Shown here: positions 13,822-18,766 of the stretch, in pieces
Numbering within the stretch: position 1 is the stretch's first letter
Layout of the letters: every line of letters starts with the position of its first letter
From: RYN-431 sp036388295
GTDB lineage: Bacteria > Planctomycetota > Phycisphaerae > Tepidisphaerales > Tepidisphaeraceae
DNA length: 18,766 nucleotides
Assembly: GCA_036388295.1 (NCBI GenBank)
Contig: DASVSC010000038.1
Coordinates: 1-18,766, forward strand
Reading direction: 5' to 3'
Position numbers and translations under genes: made by a program
The notes under the pieces: model-generated
Seen by the model: the letters and a program-made list of their open reading frames with translations, nothing else
Told to the model about the DNA's origin: nothing
Databases searched by the model: none

Positions 13822-14925
13822 ATGGAAGTGCCGTTATTGGACCTGCGTCAGCAGTACGCCGGTTCGCTCAAGGAAGAGATTCGCTCGGCCATCGACCGCG
13901 TGTGTGACGCCCAGGCACTGATCCTGGGTCCGCACGTCGAAGGCTTCGAGAAAAACCTGGCCGCGTATTGCGGCACGAAGCACGCGATCGGCGTGAGCAG
14001 CGGCACCGACGCGCTGCTGGCGTCGCTGATGGCGCTGGACATCAAGGCCGGCGACGAAGTGATCGTGCCGGCGTTTACGTTCTTCGCCACCGCCGGCTGC
14101 GTGGCGCGCGTCGGGGCGACGCCGGTGTTCGTCGACATCGATCCGAAGACGTTCAACATCGACGTCAGCCAGGTCAAAGCGGCGATCACGGAGAAGACCA
14201 AGGCGATCATCCCCGTCGATTTGTTCGGTCAGGTGGCGGATATCGAAGCGATCAACGAAATCGCCTGCGCGCACGGCCTGTACACGATCGAAGACGCCGC
14301 CCAGGCGATCGGCGCGAAGCGCAACGGCCGCCCCGCCTGTTCGCAGGCGGCGATGGGGTGCCTGAGCTTCTACCCGACGAAGAACCTCGGCGCGTTCGGT
14401 GACGCCGGGGCGGTTTGCACGAACAGCGACGAATTGGCCACGAAATTGCGGAAAATCCGCGTGCACGGCAGCGGGCACACGTACTTCCACGAAACCGTCG
14501 GCGGCATGTTCCGCCTGGCAGCCATCCAGGCGGCGGTGCTGGACGTGAAGCTGAAATATTTGGACGGCTGGCACGACGCCCGCCGTCGCCACGCGGCCAT
14601 CTACGACCGCGTGTTGGCCGGCACGTCGGTCGTCACGCCGCCGATCGCCGCGTGCAATCAGAGCATTTACAACCAGTACGTGGTGCGCGTCCAGAATCGC
14701 GACGCGATCAAGGCCAAGCTGGCTGAGAAGAAAATTGGCTCGGCGGTCTATTACCCGCTCGGTCTGCACCTGCAGGACTGCTTCAAGTACCTGGCCCACC
14801 GCCCCGGCGATTTCCCGGAAACGGAGCGGGCGACCCAGGAAGTGCTCGCGCTGCCGGTCTATCCGGAACTGACCGACGAGCAGGTGACGTTTGCGGCGGA
14901 AACGCTCAAGGGGCTGGTGGCTTAG
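13822..14925 (+). CDS. DegT/DnrJ/EryC1/StrS family sugar aminotransferase
   Basis: A 367-residue PLP-dependent aminotransferase of the sugar-nucleotide family. It transfers an amino group, usually from glutamate, to a keto-sugar nucleotide for polysaccharide or antibiotic sugar synthesis. It starts MEVPLLDLRQQY, the family's usual opening. GVSSGTDALLASL (57-69) binds the cofactor phosphate. The conserved Asp is in IEDAAQ (D158). The PLP-linking lysine is K187 in SFYPTKNLGAFGDAG. RVHGSGHTYFHETVGGMFRL and ALPVYPELT near the end are also family hallmarks. The length is normal. The open frame extends about 290 bases upstream, but that part runs through repeats and has no homology-like features, so ATG 13822 is the start. 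The exact sugar is unknown. Confidence 0.95.
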   Translation: MEVPLLDLRQQYAGSLKEEIRSAIDRVCDAQALILGPHVEGFEKNLAAYCGTKHAIGVSSGTDALLASLMALDIKAGDEVIVPAFTFFATAGCVARVGATPVFVDIDPKTFNIDVSQVKAAITEKTKAIIPVDLFGQVADIEAINEIACAHGLYTIEDAAQAIGAKRNGRPACSQAAMGCLSFYPTKNLGAFGDAGAVCTNSDELATKLRKIRVHGSGHTYFHETVGGMFRLAAIQAAVLDVKLKYLDGWHDARRRHAAIYDRVLAGTSVVTPPIAACNQSIYNQYVVRVQNRDAIKAKLAEKKIGSAVYYPLGLHLQDCFKYLAHRPGDFPETERATQEVLALPVYPELTDEQVTFAAETLKGLVA

Positions 14926-14994
14926 GGCTAGTAGCTGGTGGCCAAGCGGAAGACAGCGTTTGCGTCTTCAGCCACTAGCGACCAGCTACCAGCC
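14926..14994. repeat. Long imperfect palindrome between two convergent stops
   Basis: It begins on the base after the aminotransferase TAG and ends 5 bases before the flgM stop. The left arm 14926-14954 contains GCTAGTAGCTGGTGGC and ends GAAGAC. The right arm 14964-14994 starts GTCTTC and ends GACCAGCTACCAGCC. The loop is 9 bases. The arms are built from iterated GCTAGT/AGCTGGT-like units. By position it can serve as a bidirectional terminator, although it lacks T-runs. Confidence 0.65.
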
Positions 14995-14999
14995 TCTGC

Positions 15000-15275
15000 T
15001 TACGACAGTTCGTCGATCAGCTTGTCGGCCGCGCCGTCGAGCTTGTCTTCGGTCTCGTAGGTGCCGGCTTCGATCTGGCTCTTGATCAGGTTGACCTTGT
15101 CCCAGCGGACGTCGTTGGTCTTGAGTTGGGTCATCAGGCGGTCCACCGTGCCGAGTTCGAGGCGGTCGGCGCCGCGGGCGGGTGCCGTCGGGGCGGCGGC
15201 GGCGGGCTTGGCGGCCGACTGGGTGCCGTAAGCGCGGGCGATCGACTGGGCGTTGTGGAGGGGGTTGACGTTCAT
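15000..15275 (-). CDS. flgM: FlgM-like anti-sigma-28 factor
   Basis: A 91-residue protein. FlgM holds the flagellar sigma factor FliA inactive until it is exported through the completed hook-basal body. The N-terminus is a low-complexity Ala/Pro region (about 18-36), as in natively unfolded FlgM proteins. The C-terminal anti-sigma region contains VDRLMTQLKTND and DVRWDKVNLIKSQIEAGTY (55-73), then a helix DKLDGAADKLIDEL, close to the family pattern. The start ATG has GGAG at 7-base spacing (15286-15283). A leader of well over 100 bases with three hairpins precedes it and can mask that site. No other flagellar gene is in the window. It is convergent with the aminotransferase. Confidence 0.88.
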   Translation of the reverse strand: MNVNPLHNAQSIARAYGTQSAAKPAAAAPTAPARGADRLELGTVDRLMTQLKTNDVRWDKVNLIKSQIEAGTYETEDKLDGAADKLIDELS

Positions 15276-15397
15276 ATGTGGACTCCGGCTACTTGGGGAA
15301 GTCTAGGCCGCCGGTTCTGACGGCTTGGCATTGCTTCCGACTCTGTCGCGGCCGTTCCATCGGCCACTCACTTGCGGCCTCGCGTCATCGCGGGGCC
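15276..15397 (-). promoter_or_regulatory. Structured 5' leader of flgM, candidate riboswitch-like element
   Basis: Minus-strand RNA order: hairpin 1 GGCCCCGCG-ATGA-CGCGAGGCC (15397-15376, one mismatch); hairpin 2 GGCCG-ATGGAA-CGGCC (15365-15350); hairpin 3 with outer stem GGAAG (15338-15334) / CTTCC (15301-15297) and inner stems GCC/GGC and GCCG/CGGC around the loop TCAGAAC. The same CTTCC lies within GACTTCC (15303-15297), which can instead pair with GGAGTC (15286-15281). That segment contains the Shine-Dalgarno. The two pairings are mutually exclusive, so the leader could switch flgM translation. GATACT at 15421-15416 is a possible -10 box. All pairings were found by eye. Confidence 0.5.
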
Positions 15398-15421
15398 TCC
15401 TCCGTGAACAATTGAAGTATC

Positions 15422-15677
15422 GTCGGGGCAACACGCAATTCTTGAACACATCATCACCGGCTTTAGTTTTCGGTAAGTATCTTGTCTAACTCGACTTAGC
15501 GTATTATGAAGTGCAATTAATGCGCGGCAGGCAAGAAATGCACCTCAAATCGGCCGGGTTCGAAGCTACTTATTCTACCCAAATTATCCATTTTAACAAT
15601 TCATCGCTGATTTCAAAGTTAGCGAGAGCGATCTTATCGGGCGGTCCGCTTCGTCGGACTTATCGGACGGCAATGGA
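15422..15677. other. AT-richer intergenic control region between flgM and the HAD gene
   Basis: Distinctly richer in A and T than the rest of the window. It contains -10-like TATTAT (15502-15507) and a short hairpin GTCCG-cttcgt-CGGAC near 15644-15659. An open frame 15511-15732 crosses it without recognisable content or ribosome binding site. No RNA gene can be supported. Confidence 0.5.
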
Positions 15678-15706
15678 TTGCCATGAACGCCGGCCGTTTG
15701 TATCGT
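15678..15706 (+). promoter_or_regulatory. Promoter of the HAD operon
   Basis: TTGCCA (15678-15683), 17-base spacer, TATCGT (15701-15706), then 9 bases to the ATG at 15716. The -35 is 5 of 6 to consensus and identical to that of the GntR promoter. It overlaps an in-frame upstream ATG at 15683, which supports 15716 as the true start with almost no leader. Confidence 0.65.
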
Positions 15707-15715
15707 CGGCCGTCC

Positions 15716-16417
15716 ATGGCGGAGCGGCCTGACGCGGTGCTGTTTGATTTCGATGGCGTACTCGTCCACAGCGAGCCGCTGCACTTCCTGGCGTTCAAGG
15801 CCGTCGCCGACCGCGAACACCTGACGCTGACCGAAGAACTCTACTACAACGAACTGCTCGGCTTCGACGACCGGGGGGCCGTGCTGCGGCTGCTGACGCT
15901 CAACCACAAGCCGACAACGCCCAGCATCGTGCTGCGGTTGCTGGCGGAGAAGCAGAAGGTCGCCGCCGGCCTGATCCATGAACGGCATTACGAAGCCCTC
16001 AGCGGTGTGGAGGCGACGGTCCGCGGCTTGTGGCGGAACTATCCGCTGGCCGTCTGCTCCGGCGCCCGGAGCACCGAAATCGAGCTGATGCTGGACGCCG
16101 TGCGGCTGCGTGACTGCTTCCGCGTGATCGTCAGCGCCGAGGACGTGAAAATCGGCAAGCCCGACCCGCAGTGCTACCAGCGGGCGCTGGAGATGCTGAC
16201 CGAGCGGTTTCACTCGCCGTTCGACGCCCGGCGCTGCGTGGTCTTCGAAGACGCCCCGCGGGTGCTCGACCGCCTGAAGCCGCTGGGCTTCTACTGCGTC
16301 GGCCTGGCCGGACACATCCCGCCGGAGCGGTTCACGTCCGCCGACGTGGTGCTAACCAGCCTGAACCCGGCGGAAGTGAAGGCGAAGCTGCCGCACCTGG
16401 AACTGTACGAAGGCTAA
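15716..16417 (+). CDS. HAD-superfamily hydrolase, phosphoglycolate phosphatase / beta-phosphoglucomutase-like
   Basis: A 233-residue cytosolic phosphotransferase of the HAD superfamily, subclass I. Motif I is LFDFDGVLV with nucleophile D11 and acid/base D13. A helical cap follows (about 18-95). Motif II is CSGARS with S115. Motif III is KIGKPDP with K148. Motif IV is VFEDAP with E178 and D179, which bind Mg2+. The ED pair and the cap type fit sugar-phosphate or phosphoglycolate phosphatases and phosphomutases; the substrate cannot be assigned. The ATG at 15716 is preferred over 15683 because the promoter's -35 overlaps the latter. It heads a three-gene operon with an 11-base gap to the next gene. 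Confidence 0.92.
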   Translation: MAERPDAVLFDFDGVLVHSEPLHFLAFKAVADREHLTLTEELYYNELLGFDDRGAVLRLLTLNHKPTTPSIVLRLLAEKQKVAAGLIHERHYEALSGVEATVRGLWRNYPLAVCSGARSTEIELMLDAVRLRDCFRVIVSAEDVKIGKPDPQCYQRALEMLTERFHSPFDARRCVVFEDAPRVLDRLKPLGFYCVGLAGHIPPERFTSADVVLTSLNPAEVKAKLPHLELYEG

Positions 16418-16428
16418 AGGTGACGACG

Positions 16429-16797
16429 ATGCCGGCCTGTGAACTCAAGCCCGACGACAAAAAGCAGTTCATTAGCGACGTCGGTCAGGACTTGGTCCGT
16501 CGGCACGGCAAGCAGAAGTATTACCCGCCGGACGAAGTCCGCCAGTCGCGTCAGTCGGCTGGCTACCCACTCGATATCGAATGCTGGGCGATGGTCATTT
16601 TCACGACACCCGAAGATTTCGAGTTCATCCACCAAGCCGTCGGCGACGCGTGCGACTATGCGGCCATGAAAACCGAAGTGCTGACCGATTTGGCCGGCAC
16701 GTCGTCGTTCTGGCTGCCCGATGTCAGTTTGTCGTGGCTGGAATGGCCGGACATTGACTTGTCATCGCTTTTCGACTGGTTCGACTTCACCCCATGA
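16429..16797 (+). CDS. Conserved-looking 122-residue protein of unknown function
   Basis: Starts MPACELKPDDKKQFISDVG. AGGTG lies 6 bases before the ATG, and the HAD stop is 11 bases upstream, so it is in the same operon. The middle part (KYYPPDEVRQSRQSAGY, LDIECWAMVIFTTPEDFEFIH, CDYAAMKTEVLTDL) looks like a compact soluble domain with conserved Trp, Cys and His. The C-terminus is a striking Trp/Asp/Phe-rich tail (FWLPDVSLSWLEWPDIDLSS, then LFDWFDFTP), acidic and aromatic without basic residues. No membrane segment is clear. Similar short proteins with W/D-rich tails occur in planctomycetes as far as I recall, but I cannot give a function. Confidence 0.8.
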   Translation: MPACELKPDDKKQFISDVGQDLVRRHGKQKYYPPDEVRQSRQSAGYPLDIECWAMVIFTTPEDFEFIHQAVGDACDYAAMKTEVLTDLAGTSSFWLPDVSLSWLEWPDIDLSSLFDWFDFTP

Positions 16798-16967
16798 CTC
16801 CCGACGCCACCACGCAAGCGTTCCTCTCGCCCGACGCCACTTGGGTCGGCGTGCTGCTATTGGTCATCGCCGGCCTGTTCCTGGCGGCCGTGGTGGTCGG
16901 CCGGGTCAGCCGGGCGGTCGCGCCGGAGGCGTACGACGATACCGGGCCGCATAACGAGCCGGATTGA
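16794..16967 (+). CDS. 57-residue single-pass membrane peptide
   Basis: A short gene whose ATG overlaps the stop of the 122-residue gene (ATGA at 16794-16797), which argues for real, coupled translation. The product begins MTPDATTQAFLSPDATW and has one hydrophobic segment (VGVLLLVIAGLFLAAVVVG, about residues 18-36). A short basic stretch (RVSRAV) then leads into an acidic tail (EAYDDTGPHNEPD). The topology would place the N-terminus outside and the tail in the cytoplasm. It may anchor or regulate a partner such as the adjacent 122-residue protein. The stop codon touches the palindrome that starts at 16967. Confidence 0.75.
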   Translation: MTPDATTQAFLSPDATWVGVLLLVIAGLFLAAVVVGRVSRAVAPEAYDDTGPHNEPD

Positions 16968-17045
16968 ATTGAGGCGTAAGGGGAGAGGCGTAAGGCGTAA
17001 GCAGGAAAAGAGACGATGTCTTCTTACGCCTTACGCCTCTCCCCT
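16967..17045. repeat. Palindromic repeat, copy 1 (GGCGTAAG family)
   Basis: AATTGAGGCGTAAGGGGAGA starts the element. The perfect arms are 16979-17001 and 17023-17045 (23 bp; AGGGGAGAGGCGTAAGG... and its complement), with a 21-base loop. The arms are made of iterated GGCGTAAG units. It sits exactly between the stop of the 57-residue gene and the stop of the sigma gene, so it may also act as a terminator. It is 34 of 35 bases identical to copy 2 along the left side. Confidence 0.88.
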
Positions 17046-17713
17046 CACCCCTTCTCCTCCGCCCCCAGCATCCGCCCCAGCTTCTTCAGGCCGTGGAACA
17101 TGCGCGACCGCAACGTGACGGCCTTCGCCCCCGTGATCTGTTCCATTTCTGCGTAGCTGAGATCCTGGAAGATGCCCAGCATGATGACTTCTTTCTGGTC
17201 CGGCGGCAGGCCGTCCATGGCTTTGAGCATGCGGACGATTTCCTCGCGCTTCTGCACGTCGTCGGTGGCGTTGCGGGCAATCGTGTTCGGGTCGCCGGTC
17301 TGGTCGGCGTTTTCGATCTTCAGTTCGGTCAGGTTCCGCACCGGACTGCGTTTCTTCCGCCGGGCGTTGTTGATGGCCAGATTGCGGGCGATCGTGAACA
17401 GCCAGGTGCTGAACTTGGCCGGGTATCGATAGGTCGGGGCGAAGCGGAAGGCCCGCAGGAACACTTCCTGCCCAATGGCCTCGACGTCTTCGACGTTGCC
17501 GAGCATGCGGTACAGGAACGATAAAATGCCGCCGTTGTAGCGTTCGTAGAGGATGGCGAACGCCTGCTTATCGCCGTTCTGCGTGCGGCGCATCAAGTCT
17601 TCGTCAGTCGCACGCCCGAGCGGCGCGGCGACGAAATCGGCCGGCGTCGGGTCCGTGGGCACATCAGCCGGCACCGGCGGCGGGATCGGACGGTCCGGGG
17701 TGGCACGGCTCAC
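17045..17713 (-). CDS. ECF-type RNA polymerase sigma factor
   Basis: A 222-residue sigma-70-family factor of the extracytoplasmic-function group. Region 2 is at about 36-122, with ATDEDLMRRTQNGDKQAFAI, EAIGQEVFLRAFR (79-91) and TWLFTIARNLAINNARRKK. Region 4 is at about 158-214, with LPPDQKEVIMLGIFQDLSYA (169-188) and the helix-turn-helix ITGAKAVTLRSRMFHGLKKL. There is no region 3, as expected. A proline-rich N-terminal extension of about 34 residues is atypical. The start is GTG at 17713; a promoter lies just upstream and no Shine-Dalgarno is seen. No anti-sigma factor gene is next to it on the same strand. Palindrome copies 1 and 2 lie at its two ends. Confidence 0.93.
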   Translation of the reverse strand: MSRATPDRPIPPPVPADVPTDPTPADFVAAPLGRATDEDLMRRTQNGDKQAFAILYERYNGGILSFLYRMLGNVEDVEAIGQEVFLRAFRFAPTYRYPAKFSTWLFTIARNLAINNARRKKRSPVRNLTELKIENADQTGDPNTIARNATDDVQKREEIVRMLKAMDGLPPDQKEVIMLGIFQDLSYAEMEQITGAKAVTLRSRMFHGLKKLGRMLGAEEKG

Positions 17714-17724
17714 GAGTCTGGGAA

Positions 17725-17752
17725 AGTATCGGGCAGCAAGGGGCTACGTCAA
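17725..17752 (-). promoter_or_regulatory. Promoter of the ECF sigma gene
   Basis: On the minus strand TTGACG (17752-17747), 16 bases, GATACT (17730-17725), then 11 bases to the GTG at 17713. The -35 is 5 of 6 to consensus and lies at the edge of palindrome copy 2, overlapping its AATTGA flank by two bases. Confidence 0.55.
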
Positions 17753-17842
17753 TTGAGGCGTAAGGGGAGAAGCGTAAGGCGTAAGGGAAGAAAGGCTTCG
17801 TCTCTTTTCTTTCTTACGCCTTACGCCTCTCCCCTTACGCCT
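17751..17842. repeat. Palindromic repeat, copy 2 (GGCGTAAG family)
   Basis: Arms 17756-17785 and 17813-17842 (30 bp) pair with a single mismatch. The 27-base loop is purine- then pyrimidine-rich. It begins with the same AATTGAGGCGTAAGGGGAGA as copy 1. It ends 3 bases before the SDR stop codon on one side and abuts the sigma-gene promoter on the other. Confidence 0.9.
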
Positions 17843-17845
17843 TCT

Positions 17846-18610
17846 TCACCGGTGCAGGTAAATCGTTTCGCCGCTCGTCGCCGCCAGATCGCCGGTGACG
17901 CAGGCCACGATCACCCGCGCCACCGCCTCCGGCGTCAGCGTCGATTCGGTCGGCACCTGCTCGACGGTGGCGATCTTCCGCAGCATCGCCGTCTCCACGC
18001 CGGCCGGGGCGACGCAGTGGACGCGGACGCCCAGCGGTTCCGCCTCTTTGGCCAGGGCCTTCGTGAACCCGTTGATAGCGGCCTTGGCGGCGGCGTATAG
18101 GGCGAAACCGGGGAACGGGTCGCGGGCGGATTCGCTGCTCACGCTGACGATGACGCCCCGCCGGGCCGCGGTCATCGTCGGCCAGACGGCCCGGCTGAAA
18201 TGGACGGCCGCGCCGAGGTTGGTCGCCAGCACGTCGTCGTAGGCGGCCGCGTCGGTGTCGCCGAACGGGCCGAGCGGCGCGATGCCGGCGTTGTTGACGA
18301 GCGCGTCGATCCGCCCGAAGCGGCCAATGACGCGCTTCACGCCCGCCGCAATGGCGGCCGGATCGCGCACGTCCAGCGGCAGCACCAGCGTCGCCCCACC
18401 GCATAAGCCGGCGGTTTCGTTCAACTGCGACTCCGTTCGGGCCACGAGGGCGACGGCGTAACCGCGCTTCACTAATTCAACCGCCGTCGCCCGCCCGATG
18501 CCCCGGCCCGCGCCGGTGACGATAGCGACCGGCGACGCCTTGACCGTAGGCTTAAGCGGCGGCGGAACGAGTTGGCCGTGCGGACCGAAGGTGACGGGGG
18601 TTTTGGACAT
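17846..18610 (-). CDS. Short-chain dehydrogenase/reductase (SDR) family oxidoreductase
   Basis: A 254-residue classical SDR that reduces or oxidises a carbonyl/alcohol with NAD(P)H. The cofactor motif TGAGRGIG is at 32-39. An Arg at 58 (VART) after the second strand suggests NADP preference. NNAG is at 106-109, the catalytic Asn is about 131, the Ser is 158 or 159 in SVSSESA, and Tyr172 and Lys176 are in YAAAK. The first 26 residues (MSKTPVTFGPHGQLVPPPLK and so on) are a Pro-rich extension before the fold. The sequence resembles 3-oxoacyl-ACP reductase-like SDRs; the substrate is undetermined. The ATG at 18610 has a weak GGAAG at about 6-base spacing. Confidence 0.93.
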   Translation of the reverse strand: MSKTPVTFGPHGQLVPPPLKPTVKASPVAIVTGAGRGIGRATAVELVKRGYAVALVARTESQLNETAGLCGGATLVLPLDVRDPAAIAAGVKRVIGRFGRIDALVNNAGIAPLGPFGDTDAAAYDDVLATNLGAAVHFSRAVWPTMTAARRGVIVSVSSESARDPFPGFALYAAAKAAINGFTKALAKEAEPLGVRVHCVAPAGVETAMLRKIATVEQVPTESTLTPEAVARVIVACVTGDLAATSGETIYLHR

Positions 18611-18637
18611 GTTTACTTCCGCAAACGGCCTCTGGTC

Positions 18638-18664
18638 CCCTCTCCCGGTATGGCCGGGAGAGGG
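18638..18664. repeat. Perfect hairpin CCCTCTCCCGG / CCGGGAGAGGG
   Basis: 11-bp perfect arms with loop TATGG. Arms are identical to those at 13360-13385 and share upstream TCTGG. It is located between the SDR start and the end of a transposase gene. Confidence 0.85.
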
Positions 18665-18683
18665 TTAGGTTGTGTCTGACGGG

Positions 18684-18766
18684 TCACGCCAGTGCCCTCA
18701 GGTAGAGGACGGCCATGCCGAGCGTGAGCATCGTGGCGTAGTGGTCGGCCCGCTTTTCGTACCGCG
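18684..18766 (-). CDS. C-terminal end of an IS5-like transposase (partial)
   Basis: The last 26 codons of a minus-strand frame entering from beyond the window edge. They read RYEKRADHYATMLTLGMAVLYLR and end ALA-TGA. The RYEKxAxxYxxMLxLxxxxLYLR pattern is the typical C-terminus of IS5-family DDE transposases. The catalytic residues lie outside the window, so activity cannot be judged. The element's terminal repeat should lie near 18660-18683, but I cannot identify it without the other end. Confidence 0.7.
   Translation of the reverse strand, partial: RYEKRADHYATMLTLGMAVLYLRALA

Noticed and set aside
13834..14799. 321-codon minus-strand frame opposite the aminotransferase
   Set aside because: Shadow of a well-supported PLP enzyme, with repetitive His/Arg/Val composition.
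15276..15397. Direct call of a c-di-GMP-I riboswitch
   Set aside because: Only scattered similarity to the consensus (GCAATGCC, GGCCTAGA, GTAGCCGG). The expected first stem with its GNRA tetraloop and receptor could not be placed.
15648..15658. GCTTCGTCGGA shared with the loop of the 31-bp palindrome at 13180-13190
   Set aside because: Eleven matching bases without shared flanks in a GC-rich genome; probably chance.
15593..16315. 240-codon minus-strand frame opposite the HAD gene
   Set aside because: The plus strand has all four HAD motifs. This frame is Gln/His/Arg-rich with no domain.

Overview
The window is GC-rich bacterial chromosome, most likely from a planctomycete and plausibly from the Phycisphaerae/Tepidisphaera side of the phylum. 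The lineage call is inference. It rests on two N-terminal motifs resembling the planctomycete LEPR-XLL motif (ALERRTHLNG, TLENRTFFNG), a small 85-residue protein of a type common in planctomycetes, an Imm-5-like protein, and intergenic regions full of long perfect palindromes. No rRNA, tRNA, CRISPR array or phage module was seen.

Layout. 1-868 (-): sugar-nucleotide epimerase, 3' end outside the window. 1177-1682 (+): a two-gene, toxin-antitoxin-like pair with a DUF4258 protein. 1830-4250 (-): thrS followed 3 bases later by an Imm-5-like gene. 4432-6915 (+): a surface/adhesin-like island made of a LEPR-XLL repeat gene broken by an in-frame TAG, an inverted RTX fragment, an RTX calcium-binding gene, and an intact paralogue of the first gene. 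7271-9353 (-): DUF892 ferritin-like protein, Pr6Pr-type membrane protein, the 85-residue protein and an SRPBCC protein. 9462-12876 (+): a GntR(YtrA-type)/ABC ATPase/ABC permease operon with ATGA overlaps and a palindromic operator on its promoter. 12877-13821: about 0.95 kb without genes, holding at least six hairpin repeats. 13822-14925 (+): DegT-family sugar aminotransferase. 15000-15275 (-): flgM behind a long structured leader. 15716-16967 (+): HAD phosphatase, a 122-residue unknown and a 57-residue membrane peptide in one operon. 17045-17713 (-): ECF sigma factor bracketed by two copies of one palindrome. 17846-18610 (-): SDR oxidoreductase. 18684-18766 (-): the C-terminal end of an IS5-like transposase.

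How it works together. The epimerase and the aminotransferase suit nucleotide-sugar or surface-polysaccharide synthesis but are far apart. The ABC operon looks like a self-regulated membrane-stress or export unit. flgM and the ECF sigma factor add regulatory layers.

The most interesting signals are: (1) a flgM leader in which one CTTCC segment can pair either with an upstream GGAAG or with the ribosome binding site, the layout of a riboswitch or RNA thermometer; (2) a recurring gene-start design with a -10 box 6-12 bases from the start codon and no Shine-Dalgarno, implying many leaderless or near-leaderless mRNAs; (3) long palindromes placed exactly at stop codons, two of them near-identical and flanking the sigma gene; (4) the rearranged LEPR-XLL/RTX island. 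All coordinates, motifs and pairings were read by eye. No database or folding program was run.
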